Source: Tritrichomonas foetus (lineage: Eukaryota; Parabasalia; Tritrichomonadida; Tritrichomonadidae). From it: a DNA stretch of 64,000 nt. Position numbers and translations under genes: made by a program. The notes under the pieces were generated by a model. The model did not search any database and was not told the origin of the DNA. It worked only from the letters and a program-made list of their open reading frames with translations. Below, one piece after another: positions 18,530-27,612 of this stretch. The stretch's first letter is position 1, and each line of letters begins with the position of its first letter. The stretch covers positions 7,000 through 70,999 of the forward strand of contig MLAK01000693.1 of NCBI GenBank assembly GCA_001839685.1. Direction: 5' to 3'.

Positions 18530-21500
18530 ATGGATGAGATAAAAAATGAGATCTACTCATCAGCAGCCAAAATTCGTCAACAAGTTGATTCATTAGACAT
18601 TTTATCTCAACCAAATCCAATACAGAACGACTTGGCCGCCAGCGTCCGTGCGGCTTTCCAAAGCCTCGAAATGGACAATAAAGAAGCCGCTTTAAAGGAA
18701 CTTGGAAGGTGGGCAAAAGGACGAATCAATACTTATACCGAATACGATAATAACTTTGTTAAAAGCGTTCTAGCATGCCAGCGGGCGATCGATGATAAAA
18801 CAATGGAGCAATTCCAAGAACTTTCAGCAAAAATGGACAAATGGGACGCACTTTTACAGCAAGCAGCAGCCAATTTGGAACTCTTTCATATCAATTTTGA
18901 TAAATTCTGGTCGAAAATGCCTCGTTCAACTGGTGAAGATAGCAGCTCTTTCACTCCTGCTCATTCAAAGCTAGAAACACCTCTGAAAAATGAAGGAGGG
19001 TTTGCTCCCGGTGGAAAAAAGAAAACCACCGACTGGGCTGAGAAAAAGCGGCTGATGAAAGCAAGAGAAGAACATTATTTAAAAATTATTGCAGCTTTGA
19101 GAGAATTCATTAATTCAACAAAAAGCCAAATTGGTGAAATTGCTGAAAGAGAAGATGAAACAAAACAAGCGCTTTCTGATTTACTTGGAAAGTATCAAGC
19201 AGCTGAGCAAGAAAAAACAGCACTTGAATTATCGTTGAATGCACTCGATGCTGCTGCACAGAAGCGTTTGGAAGCAAGAAAGATTATTAACTATTCTGAA
19301 GAAAGTGTAGATATACAATCAAGCAGAAATTTATTAATGACACTAAAAGAAGTGGTTTTTGATTTTCCACCTCCAAATTACATTCGTCCGCAAAGACAAC
19401 AAGTTAATATACAACAAAATAACAACCAAAGTCAGATAAACTCAAATGAACAAGCCAGCTCAGTAAATTCAGTGAATGGAGTTCCACCTAATGAACAAAA
19501 TGGAACAAGCAGTGATGTAAATGAGAGAGGATATGCTCCTGTCATGGGAAATAACCTTCCAGATGCTGTAGATGAGTTTGGGCATCTCATTAAAGAAGGT
19601 GAGGAATTCCAAGCTCAACAACAAAATGGTCAAAAGATGCAAAACGGACAAGTCAATCAAAATGGTCAAATCATGCAGAATGGAAATGTAGCTATCATGC
19701 AAAATGGCCAACCTGTACCAAATGGACAAGTAACTGTTCAAAATGGCCAAGTTGTTATAAATGGGCAAGTTGTTCAGAACGCCAAAGTTTTAGACAATGG
19801 TCAGATTGTTCTTCCAGATGGAACGACTGTTCAAAATGGACAAATTCTTCAAAATGGACTCGCTCAAGGTGTCATGACACCTGATGGACGTTTCATTCCA
19901 AATGACCAACTTCAAGATGGTGTTGTTCTTCCCAACGGCCAATTCGTTCCAGGCGCACATATCAGTAACAACAGCTATCTAAACGATGGTTTGAATCAAG
20001 ATGGACGCTCACCAACGCCTTCACAAATTGCTATTGAAGTCCCTACTTCAGTAAGTGGTCAGCCACTTGTTCGAACACTCAGCGGTGAGTTTCTCGATGC
20101 TCACGGTGCGCCACTTCCACATGGTGCAGGCTTGGTTCTTGCCGGAGGTGGTTTTTCACGCAAACGACTTATTGAGCCAGTATGCCAAGTAATTCCACAA
20201 GCTGTTCCAGCACTCATTATTCATCATTACGTCCTTGCTCCACCAGATGCTTCTACACAACCACATAGAATTATTGTTACAGCAAGACCTGTTCCACCAA
20301 CATCAGACACATCGCCATCCATTCGAATCGACAAAAGAAAGATAAATCAACAATGGCCACAAAATATTCCATTCCAGAATCTTTCTCAATCTATGCGTTC
20401 ACGAAATTTTGCAGATGAATTAATGAGCAGGAATGCAAGCTTGCAAAATGATCCCGATCACTTATCCAGCCATCTAAATGCATCAAAGAAGTCAAAAAGA
20501 GTTTTGATTGTTCCACAAACTCTTTCACGAGTGCCATATTATAAACCACCAAGAATATCAGCACGTGCACCAATTGATGGCTTAATTTCGGATCAGCCAA
20601 ATCAATCACAAAGCCAAAATCAGCACCTTGAATCTGAGCAACAACAGCAGTTGTTGCAAAATGAACAACTTCAACAAGATTTTCAGTTGCAGCAAAATGT
20701 TCAACAAGGATATGAAATTGTGCCACCACAACAAGTGAGTAAAAGTGAAAATCATGAAAATGTAAACCAGAATATTCAAGAAGAAACTGTTCGAGAACCT
20801 ACAATCAGATCAAGGAGATCTAAGTCGCCCAGACAACAAATTGTTTCGACTGATACAAAAAACCTCCTTCGCGTAACGAACGATCGTGCTGCCGACGAAA
20901 TCATTAGTCCAAGGAGATCAGCGAGAAGTAGCAGGAGGGATCAACCACCTCCAAGAATGGTCAGAGGAGATGTTCANNNNNNNNNNNNNNNNNNNNNNNN
21001 NNNNNNNNNNNNNNNNNNNNNNNNNNNNNNNNNNNNNNNNNNNNNNNNNNNNNNNNNNNNNNNNNNNNNNNNNNNNNNNNNNNNNNNNNNNNNNNNNNNN
21101 NNNNNNNNNNNNNNNNNNNNNNNNNNNNNNNNNNNNNNNNNNNNNNNNNNNNNNNNNNNNNNNNNNNNNNNNNNNNNNNNNNNNNNNNNNNNNNNNNNNN
21201 NNNNNNNNNNNNNNNNNNNNNNNNNAAATGGCCAACCTGTACCAAATGGACAAGTAACTGTTCAAAATGGTCAAGTTGTTATTAATGGACAAATTGTTCA
21301 AAATGCACAAGTTTTAGACAATGGTCAGATTGTTCTTCCAGATGGAACGACTGTTCAAAATGGACAAATTCTTCAAAATGGACAAACTGTTCTTTCAAAT
21401 GGGTCAATAATTCATGGAAGTCAAATTGTACCAAATAGTCAAGTTATCCAAAATGGTCAAGTTTTACCAAATGGAAATGGAACAATCATACAAAATGGTC

Positions 21501-23047
21501 AAGTTTCTGTTCAAAATGGCCAAGCTGTTATAAATGGACAAGTTGTTCAAAATGCACAAGTTTTAGAAAATGGTCAAATTGTCCTTCCAGATGGAACAAT
21601 TGCTCAAAATGGACAAATTCTTCAAAATGGACAAACTGTTCTTTCAAATGGGTCAATAATTCATGGAAGTCAAATTGTACCAAATAGTCAAGTTATCCAA
21701 AATGGTCAAGTTTTACCAAATGGAAATGGAACAATCATACAAAATGGTCAAGTTTCTGTTCAAAATGGCCAAGCTGTTATAAATGGACAAGTTGTTCAAA
21801 ATGCACAAGTTTTAGAAAATGGTCAAATTGTCCTTCCAGATGGAACAATTGCTCAAAATGGACAAATTCTTCAAAATGGACTCGCTCAAGGTGTCATGAC
21901 ACCTGATGGACGTTTCATTCCAAATGACCAACTTCAAGATGGTGTTGTTCTTCCCAACGGCCAATTCGTTCCAGGCGCACATATCAGTAACAACAGCTAT
22001 CTAAACGATGGTTTGAATCAAGATGGACGCTCACCAACGCCTTCACAAATTGCTATTGAAGTCCCTACTTCAGTAAGTGGTCAGCCACTTGTTCGAACAC
22101 TCAGCGGTGAGTTTCTCGATGCTCACGGTGCGCCACTTCCACATGGTGCAGGCTTGGTTCTTGCCGGAGGTGGTTTTTCACGCAAACGACTTATTGAGCC
22201 AGTATGCCAAGTAATTCCACAAGCTGTTCCAGCACTCATTATTCATCATTACGTCCTTGCTCCACCAGATGCTTCTACACAACCACATAGAATTATTGTT
22301 ACAGCAAGACCTGTTCCACCAACATCAGACACATCGCCATCCATTCGAATCGACAAAAGAAAGATAAATCAACAATGGCCACAAAATATTCCATTCCAGA
22401 ATCTTTCTCAATCTATGCGTTCACGAAATTTTGCAGATGAATTAATGAGCAGGAATGCAAGCTTGCAAAATGATCCCGATCACTTATCCAGCCATCTAAA
22501 TGCATCAAAGAAGTCAAAAAGAGTTTTGATTGTTCCACAAACTCTTTCACGAGTGCCATATTATAAACCACCAAGAATATCAGCACGTGCACCAATTGAT
22601 GGCTTAATTTCGGATCAGCCAAATCAATCACAAAGCCAAAATCAGCACCTTGAATCTGAGCAACAACAGCAGTTGTTGCAAAATGAACAACTTCAACAAG
22701 ATTTTCAGTTGCAGCAAAATGTTCAACAAGGATATGAAATTGTGCCACCACAACAAGTGAGTAAAAGTGAAAATCATGAAAATGTAAACCAGAATATTCA
22801 AGAAGAAACTGTTCGAGAACCTACAATCAGATCAAGGAGATCTAAGTCGCCCAGACAACAAATTGTTTCGACTGATACAAAAAACCTCCTTCGCGTAACG
22901 AACGATCGTGCTGCCGACGAAATCATTAGTCCAAGGAGATCAGCGAGAAGTAGCAGGAGGGATCAACCACCTCCAAGAATGGTCAGAGGAGATGTTCAAG
23001 ATAATGGAATTGGAATGTACATCACGCCTTACTCCCCTAAGGCATAA
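18530..23047 (+). CDS. NGQ-repeat protein with coiled-coil N-terminus (frame spans an assembly gap)
   Basis: The frame starts with ATG and stays open for 1505 codons, but codons 817-899 are undetermined bases. The N-terminal 260 residues are helical, with two coiled-coil stretches. A Gln/Asn-rich linker follows, then runs of a six-residue motif of the type NGQ(V/I)xx, grouped into an 83-residue higher unit. After that comes a unique C-terminal domain (from LAQGVMTPDGRF) and a basic Ser/Arg/Pro-rich tail. The C-terminal domain appears twice, bases 19831-20976 and 21853-22998, identical where compared. Identity at that level with a gap between suggests two contigs that overlap and were not merged. 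The true protein probably has one C-terminal domain and ends at 23047. No known family; the hexapeptide period would suit a beta-solenoid. Confidence 0.6.
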   Translation: MDEIKNEIYSSAAKIRQQVDSLDILSQPNPIQNDLAASVRAAFQSLEMDNKEAALKELGRWAKGRINTYTEYDNNFVKSVLACQRAIDDKTMEQFQELSAKMDKWDALLQQAAANLELFHINFDKFWSKMPRSTGEDSSSFTPAHSKLETPLKNEGGFAPGGKKKTTDWAEKKRLMKAREEHYLKIIAALREFINSTKSQIGEIAEREDETKQALSDLLGKYQAAEQEKTALELSLNALDAAAQKRLEARKIINYSEESVDIQSSRNLLMTLKEVVFDFPPPNYIRPQRQQVNIQQNNNQSQINSNEQASSVNSVNGVPPNEQNGTSSDVNERGYAPVMGNNLPDAVDEFGHLIKEGEEFQAQQQNGQKMQNGQVNQNGQIMQNGNVAIMQNGQPVPNGQVTVQNGQVVINGQVVQNAKVLDNGQIVLPDGTTVQNGQILQNGLAQGVMTPDGRFIPNDQLQDGVVLPNGQFVPGAHISNNSYLNDGLNQDGRSPTPSQIAIEVPTSVSGQPLVRTLSGEFLDAHGAPLPHGAGLVLAGGGFSRKRLIEPVCQVIPQAVPALIIHHYVLAPPDASTQPHRIIVTARPVPPTSDTSPSIRIDKRKINQQWPQNIPFQNLSQSMRSRNFADELMSRNASLQNDPDHLSSHLNASKKSKRVLIVPQTLSRVPYYKPPRISARAPIDGLISDQPNQSQSQNQHLESEQQQQLLQNEQLQQDFQLQQNVQQGYEIVPPQQVSKSENHENVNQNIQEETVREPTIRSRRSKSPRQQIVSTDTKNLLRVTNDRAADEIISPRRSARSSRRDQPPPRMVRGDVXXXXXXXXXXXXXXXXXXXXXXXXXXXXXXXXXXXXXXXXXXXXXXXXXXXXXXXXXXXXXXXXXXXXXXXXXXXXXXXXXXXXNGQPVPNGQVTVQNGQVVINGQIVQNAQVLDNGQIVLPDGTTVQNGQILQNGQTVLSNGSIIHGSQIVPNSQVIQNGQVLPNGNGTIIQNGQVSVQNGQAVINGQVVQNAQVLENGQIVLPDGTIAQNGQILQNGQTVLSNGSIIHGSQIVPNSQVIQNGQVLPNGNGTIIQNGQVSVQNGQAVINGQVVQNAQVLENGQIVLPDGTIAQNGQILQNGLAQGVMTPDGRFIPNDQLQDGVVLPNGQFVPGAHISNNSYLNDGLNQDGRSPTPSQIAIEVPTSVSGQPLVRTLSGEFLDAHGAPLPHGAGLVLAGGGFSRKRLIEPVCQVIPQAVPALIIHHYVLAPPDASTQPHRIIVTARPVPPTSDTSPSIRIDKRKINQQWPQNIPFQNLSQSMRSRNFADELMSRNASLQNDPDHLSSHLNASKKSKRVLIVPQTLSRVPYYKPPRISARAPIDGLISDQPNQSQSQNQHLESEQQQQLLQNEQLQQDFQLQQNVQQGYEIVPPQQVSKSENHENVNQNIQEETVREPTIRSRRSKSPRQQIVSTDTKNLLRVTNDRAADEIISPRRSARSSRRDQPPPRMVRGDVQDNGIGMYITPYSPKA
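19703..19860 (+). repeat. NGQ repeat, partial unit before the gap
   Basis: This partial unit begins with AAATGGCCAACCTGTACC, the same sequence that opens right after the gap at 21226. It differs from the post-gap copy at several positions (for example AACGCCAAAG against AATGCACAAG). It passes directly into the unique C-terminal coding region without the extra tandem units seen after the gap. Confidence 0.8.
19831..20976 (+). repeat. 1146-bp duplication, copy 1
   Basis: The sequence matches 21853-22998 at a constant offset of 2022 bases. I found no difference along the lines compared. It stops exactly at the gap. The offset is a multiple of three, which is why the reading frame is continuous. 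Confidence 0.9.
20977..21225. other. Assembly gap of 249 N
   Basis: 249 undetermined bases. The length equals one 249-bp tandem unit of the adjacent repeat, so the size may come from repeat-based scaffolding and not from a real measured distance. Confidence 0.99.
21226..21880 (+). repeat. Tandem 249-bp (83-codon) NGQ units
   Basis: A 249-bp period is visible: ACAAACTGTTCTTTCAAATG occurs at 21382 and again at 21631. Two units are essentially identical, and a more diverged partial unit precedes them. Within each unit the coded peptide repeats a six-residue NGQ motif with V/I at alternate positions. Confidence 0.9.
21853..22998 (+). repeat. 1146-bp duplication, copy 2
   Basis: Second copy of 19831-20976. 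It continues past the end of copy 1 to the natural end of the gene (GIGMYITPYSPKA and TAA at 23045-23047), so this copy is the complete one. Confidence 0.9.
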
Positions 23048-24910
23048 ATATTGGGGAATGTTAGAAATTTATTGTTAAATAAAAATTACTTTTATGCGAA
23101 CCTATAATCTAATATAGTTGTATTTTATTCATTAATGAAATTTCTTATAAGAAAAGTCAATGAGAATTCGAAAAGAGTAAATAAATCAATTGTGAAATGA
23201 TCGAAGCATCTCATATTCAAATACTAATATATTAAAAATGTCATTGTCAGGTAACTATTTACAAAAATCATTTCTAAAATAAATCATTTTGAATAAGAAA
23301 CAAATATTAGGGTGAATAAACCTCCGGCCATTTTTCAATACATTATGCCATAGCATTCAAATTGTTGAATAAGTTTTTTATGTATATTTGAGTGGTTCAG
23401 AATTGCAATCTCAACCATCAAATTATTTCAGACAAAATTTCTATTTATCGAAGTGAATAGCTGTTTGTTTATGATATCTGATATGTTGATCGTTAACCAC
23501 CAGATAAAATTCAATGTATTTTATTCAATTTTTCCTCAGAAAATGTTCTGTCAGATTCTCTCAAATAATATCCAATTCAAAATGATGCCGATCATGAAAA
23601 CACCAAATTCATCCAAAAACTAATAATTATCTATATTTTGGTGACTGGCAACATAGATTCCATAAACTGATATAAAAATTCAATTTCAATATTTCATTCA
23701 GAAAAAGTTTATTGGAATTCATCACTTTCTTAGCAGTTTTCTCCCGATAAAATCTAAATATTGATGATCAGAATTGGTATATATTTAGATTTACTTGTGA
23801 AATATTATATCTCATTAATGCATGATCATGATAATCCATAATCACTATTAATGTGATTGATTTTTTCAGTCTGTTTCATTACTCAAGTAAACTCATTCCA
23901 CTTTTTCAATAAAACAAATTATTAGTTCTCAAAAAGTGGGTCTCTCCGAATCTATCCATTCGGACACTAAAAAACTTTAGTTTTTATCGAGTTTCTTATG
24001 GATTGAACAACGCCAATTTATGACATTAGAATAAAAATATGTAAGACACCAAAAGGGTTAACTCATATTTGAATGCAACAATTTATTTGTTAAGATATTT
24101 AGATTTGTTTTTGATTACTGTAAATGCTTCAAAATTTATTTGTAGAATATAATTGAAAGACAAAGTATACTCAATTTCGAAAAAAAATTCTATATGGCTT
24201 CAATCTATTAATTCATACAATCAATTGATTTTTCTAGAATGTACATACAACATGCATTCCAAAAATACAAATCAAAAAAATTAATTAAACGATTCACAAA
24301 ATTCGTGTTTTTCTTCTAAAAACGGAATTTATCAAAGAATTTACATACAAATAAATTGAATGCTTTTTTCATAAATGAAATAACTTTATTGAAATAAGTT
24401 ATGAATATAGATGTATACAAACCAAATAGTCTTAACGTACGAAATCACTNAAATGATCCTTATCATCAGTATTACTTAATACCATCAGTCAAAAATCAAA
24501 ACCCAAATAGCTAAAAGAATGACGAAAATTTCCCTTATCGCAAACTTCGCAAATGGCCGAATTCAAAAATATTTCGAAAATGATTCTGAAGAAGCTATTG
24601 TTTCAGTTTTCGGGTGAACAGCTTTCAGTCAATTGTTAAATCTATTTTTTATAGTTATGAGCCATATTTATTCATAGTTTTGAAATTTTGCAACAATTAA
24701 ACCGAAAAAAGAGCGATTTTGGAGGAAGCCTAAAAAAAAATTGTGAGAAGCTTTTTTTCCAAGAATCACAAAGATTATAATACTGCTTCCCATAATTCTA
24801 TTTACACTTCTTCTATCGATTTTTAATTAAAAATCACGAAAATTTTGATAGTTTTAACTCAGTGATGTTGAATTAATTCAATTTCCATTTGACAAATATG
24901 AATGTATTGA
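23048..24910. other. Gene-poor AT-rich region
   Basis: Nearly 1.9 kb without a supported gene. One ambiguous base (N) is at 24450. Stops are frequent in all frames. No tRNA, tandem repeat or inverted repeat of note was found. Confidence 0.6.
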
Positions 24911-25126
24911 AATCTTTTCTGTCATAAAATTTTAGTATATGAAGAAAATAGACTGGCAGTCCTCAACAGCACATTCTCAAGCAGGGATACAGATACAACG
25001 ATTGAAAGACCAAATCAAGAAAAATGGAATCCAATATGTTTTTTTCCAGACTCAATGCCAAGTGAATTTTCTGATGACTCGCCATTTAGATGGCAAAACA
25101 TTCGTAATCTTCTCATTGATGCCTAA
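24911..25126 (+). pseudogene. Short C-terminal gene remnant
   Basis: A 71-codon open frame without ATG reads protein-like sequence (ENRLAVLNSTFSSRDTDTTI, then KWNPICFFPDSMPSEF and FRWQNIRNLL) and ends in TAA at 25124-25126. A different frame with an ATG at 24939 is open here too but becomes a string of Phe/Leu/Ile after 25110, so I prefer the first as the ancestral frame. No family is recognised. It lies just before the second copy of the 192-bp repeat. Confidence 0.25.
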
Positions 25127-25312
25127 ATTTTTTTTATTTATATCAAAATTATTAATATTTTTTTTATACTTCATTTTTGTATTTTGGAAAACATTATAAT
25201 TTTCGATGGAGGGTCATATGATAATAAAAAGCACGATTTATGATAAGAAATAATCAAGATATTAATGCTATAAAATCACTTTTTATCTCAATAATTCTCA
25301 GAAATTTCTGTT

Positions 25313-25505
25313 GGGTTTATTTTTTTCTCACAATTTTTTTTTTGGATTTGGTTTTCTCTGTATCTTGATTATTAAATTATAATATTTATATATTATTAAT
25401 AGGATTACAATTAAATAATTTTTAGATGACAATAATATCAACAATTATTCATTTAGATCTCTCAATAGTCTTCTACATCTAGAGCTAGTTAGTTTGTATA
25501 CATCT
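25313..25505 (-). repeat. Dispersed 192-bp repeat, copy B
   Basis: Nearly identical to bases 1-192, with one substitution and one additional T. On the minus strand the same 20 terminal codons are present. Upstream of the shared part the frame continues open for a further 20 codons or so (FYLFSNDVFKKLIFI) but does not match copy A clearly. No other copy was noticed in the window. Confidence 0.85.
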
Positions 25506-25686
25506 ATGAATATCAACTTTTTAAAAACATCATTTGAGAAAAGGTAAAAAATAATTCAATTTGTCATATGTTTGTGAATAATCAATTCATTTTTCAATAT
25601 AATTCTTTCAGATTTAGTAGGATTTTTGACAGTTTTTGTGAGAAGCGAAAAAACATTGTAAGTTTTCGAATTTTGTTCAACGAAGC

Positions 25687-26157
25687 ATGGATTCTCTACA
25701 CGAAGAGGAAAGTCCTCCTGTCGACCAGGCAGCACCACGCGCTCGATTTTCAGCCGACGAAGACCAGAAAATCCTTCGTCTCCAACAACAAAACCTCGAT
25801 TGGAATCAAATCAGCCAACAACTAGGCAATCGATCGGCTCGCCAATGTCGTGAACGTTTTCAGAATTACCTCGATCCTGAATTGAATACATCAAACTGGA
25901 CACAGGAAGAAGATGACCTTCTCATTCTCAAAGAAAATGAAATGGGCAAAAAGTGGAAGAAAATGATGCCTTACTTCAAAAACCGTTCAAATGTCAACAT
26001 CAAAAACAGGTTTGCTACGCTCCAAAATCGAAAAAAGGCCGCCGATAGAGCTTTGCACTCGATTGATAACTCAAGTAACTCACACAGCGAAAATAATTCT
26101 CCAGCAACCTCCAATCCGACAACTCGAATCAATTTAATGGCCAATTTGGCCAGATGA
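25687..26157 (+). CDS. R2R3 Myb DNA-binding protein (N-terminal part of a frameshifted gene)
   Basis: From the first ATG, residues 18-118 form two Myb repeats. The first, RFSADEDQKILRLQ to RSARQCRERFQNYL, has the Trp positions partly replaced by Phe and kept in LDWNQI. The second runs from NWTQEEDDLL to NIKNRFATL. This is the arrangement of the trichomonad Myb1/Myb2/Myb3 regulators, which bind promoter elements. The frame ends at 26157 after a Ser/Asn-rich stretch. The next frame overlaps by four bases (ATGA) and carries a Gln-rich, acidic C-terminus of the sort expected for a transactivation domain, so the two probably make one protein of about 310 aa. Confidence 0.85.
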   Translation: MDSLHEEESPPVDQAAPRARFSADEDQKILRLQQQNLDWNQISQQLGNRSARQCRERFQNYLDPELNTSNWTQEEDDLLILKENEMGKKWKKMMPYFKNRSNVNIKNRFATLQNRKKAADRALHSIDNSSNSHSENNSPATSNPTTRINLMANLAR

Positions 26158-26636
26158 ATCCTCAATTTAATCCATATTCTGGCATGAGTAGCCCGAACAA
26201 TCCACCTGGCGCAAACACTCATGCTTTTAACGCAAACAACTTTTTCGGTAATGCAATGACTCAACAGCAACAGATGCAGATTCAAATGCAAAATATGCAA
26301 CAACAACAACAGCAAATGCAACAACAGATGCAGCAGCAACTCCAGCAACAACAGCAAATGCTTCAGCAATTTCAGAAAATGCAAGCATCGCAAGCAGCCT
26401 CATCATCGTCATCACAGCCACAATCACAATCCCAGTCGCCTTCACCAAATATCGCAGTGCAATCGCCCACTGACGCATCGGTCTCATCTCCGCCCGAGCC
26501 TGATCAAAACGCGACACTCATCGAGGAAATATTTGGAAATGATTCTGACTTCTCTGCAAAATGGAATTTCCTTGACACTGATGTTGCAGGAGGAAACGAT
26601 TTCAACAGCTTCTTTGGTGGAAGTGACTTTTTCTGA
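26154..26636 (+). CDS. Gln-rich C-terminal part of the Myb gene (shifted frame)
   Basis: The frame opens at an ATG overlapping the Myb stop, but its coding character begins earlier: just upstream it reads NQFNGQFGQ, matching the composition that follows (MNPQFNPYSG). A TAA in this frame near 26092 bounds the shift point to 26092-26157. The 160 residues from the ATG hold a long Gln/Met run, a Ser/Pro stretch, and an acidic aromatic end (EEIFGNDSDF, FNSFFGGSDFF). No DNA-binding domain of its own is present. As a separate protein it makes little sense; as the activation domain of the Myb factor it does. Confidence 0.6.
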   Translation: MNPQFNPYSGMSSPNNPPGANTHAFNANNFFGNAMTQQQQMQIQMQNMQQQQQQMQQQMQQQLQQQQQMLQQFQKMQASQAASSSSSQPQSQSQSPSPNIAVQSPTDASVSSPPEPDQNATLIEEIFGNDSDFSAKWNFLDTDVAGGNDFNSFFGGSDFF

Positions 26637-26921
26637 GTATTTTCTTGGGAAATGGCTTTATGTGTTAATGCTGCTCAGATGGCTCATTCAATTTCTGTTG
26701 AAATATCTCTGTTGTTGTTGTTTCATGTTTTGGATTCACGAATTTTATTTCTTTTCTTTATATTTTTTTTTATTTAATTTTTAAATTAGGTATTCTTTGA
26801 TCAGGCTTGGGGGGTGTTTGATACGAAGTCCGATTGTTAGGCTGATGTTTGTAATTATGATATATCTATTTATATTTATAAAAACGATATTATATTAATC
26901 CTTTTTTCTTTCTTCTTCTTT

Positions 26922-26975
<54 letters not shown>

Positions 26976-27612
26976 CTCGCCTCCCATAAATCATTGTTTT
27001 CGAATAGAATCTAAATGATGAACTTATTTTGGAAATAATAAGATTTACATTTTTATCCAATTCCGAATTTTTTTTTCACAAACTTCATCCCATTATTATT
27101 ATATTCGTGCTTTCAAATTGAGAGAATTGATCGAGACTTAATGCTCAATACAATATCATAATCATATTTAAATATTCGTGAAAAAAAATATCATCATCAG
27201 TAATTATGCTCCCATGTTTATTTAGTATTTCAATTATACTATTATTTACTATTAAGAAAATACGAAGCGTTTTCATTCACCTTGTGAAGAGAGAAACACT
27301 GCTTAGAAAATTGAAAGTATTGTACTTTCAATTTTTCAATGCATTGTTATTTATATATTAAATACTTTACTTAATAAATCATTCAATATTTCAATAACAA
27401 CGATTTTATCATCGTTCATTCAAAGAGAAAATTTTATTTTCAATTAAAATAATGAAAAATTGAACTTGTCAATACTATTTATTCACAAATTCGAATAATT
27501 TTGGATGAATTATTCATATCACATACTTTCAATCATGTCAACTTTTCTCAATTTTTCAGATAATTCATATTTAAAAGAAACTTTCAAATCATTTATTTAA
27601 ATCGTAAAACTC
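26637..27612. other. Intergenic with long poly(T)
   Basis: This 975-bp region contains the 3' flank of the Myb gene, a poly(T) tract of 52 bases and the upstream side of the deaminase gene. Nothing else is supported. Confidence 0.5.
26924..26975. repeat. Poly(T) tract, 52 bases
   Basis: An uninterrupted run of T as assembled. The true length is uncertain because such runs are error-prone in sequencing. No target duplication or adjacent retroposed gene was seen. Confidence 0.9.

Noticed and set aside
20391..20729. 112-codon minus-strand frame, repeated at 22413-22751
   Set aside because: Antisense shadow of the NGQ-protein C-terminal domain; it occurs twice only because that region is duplicated.
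26092..26157. Intron explaining the Myb frame change
   Set aside because: No GTAYGT-type donor or ACTAACACACAG-type acceptor is present and there is no room for one.
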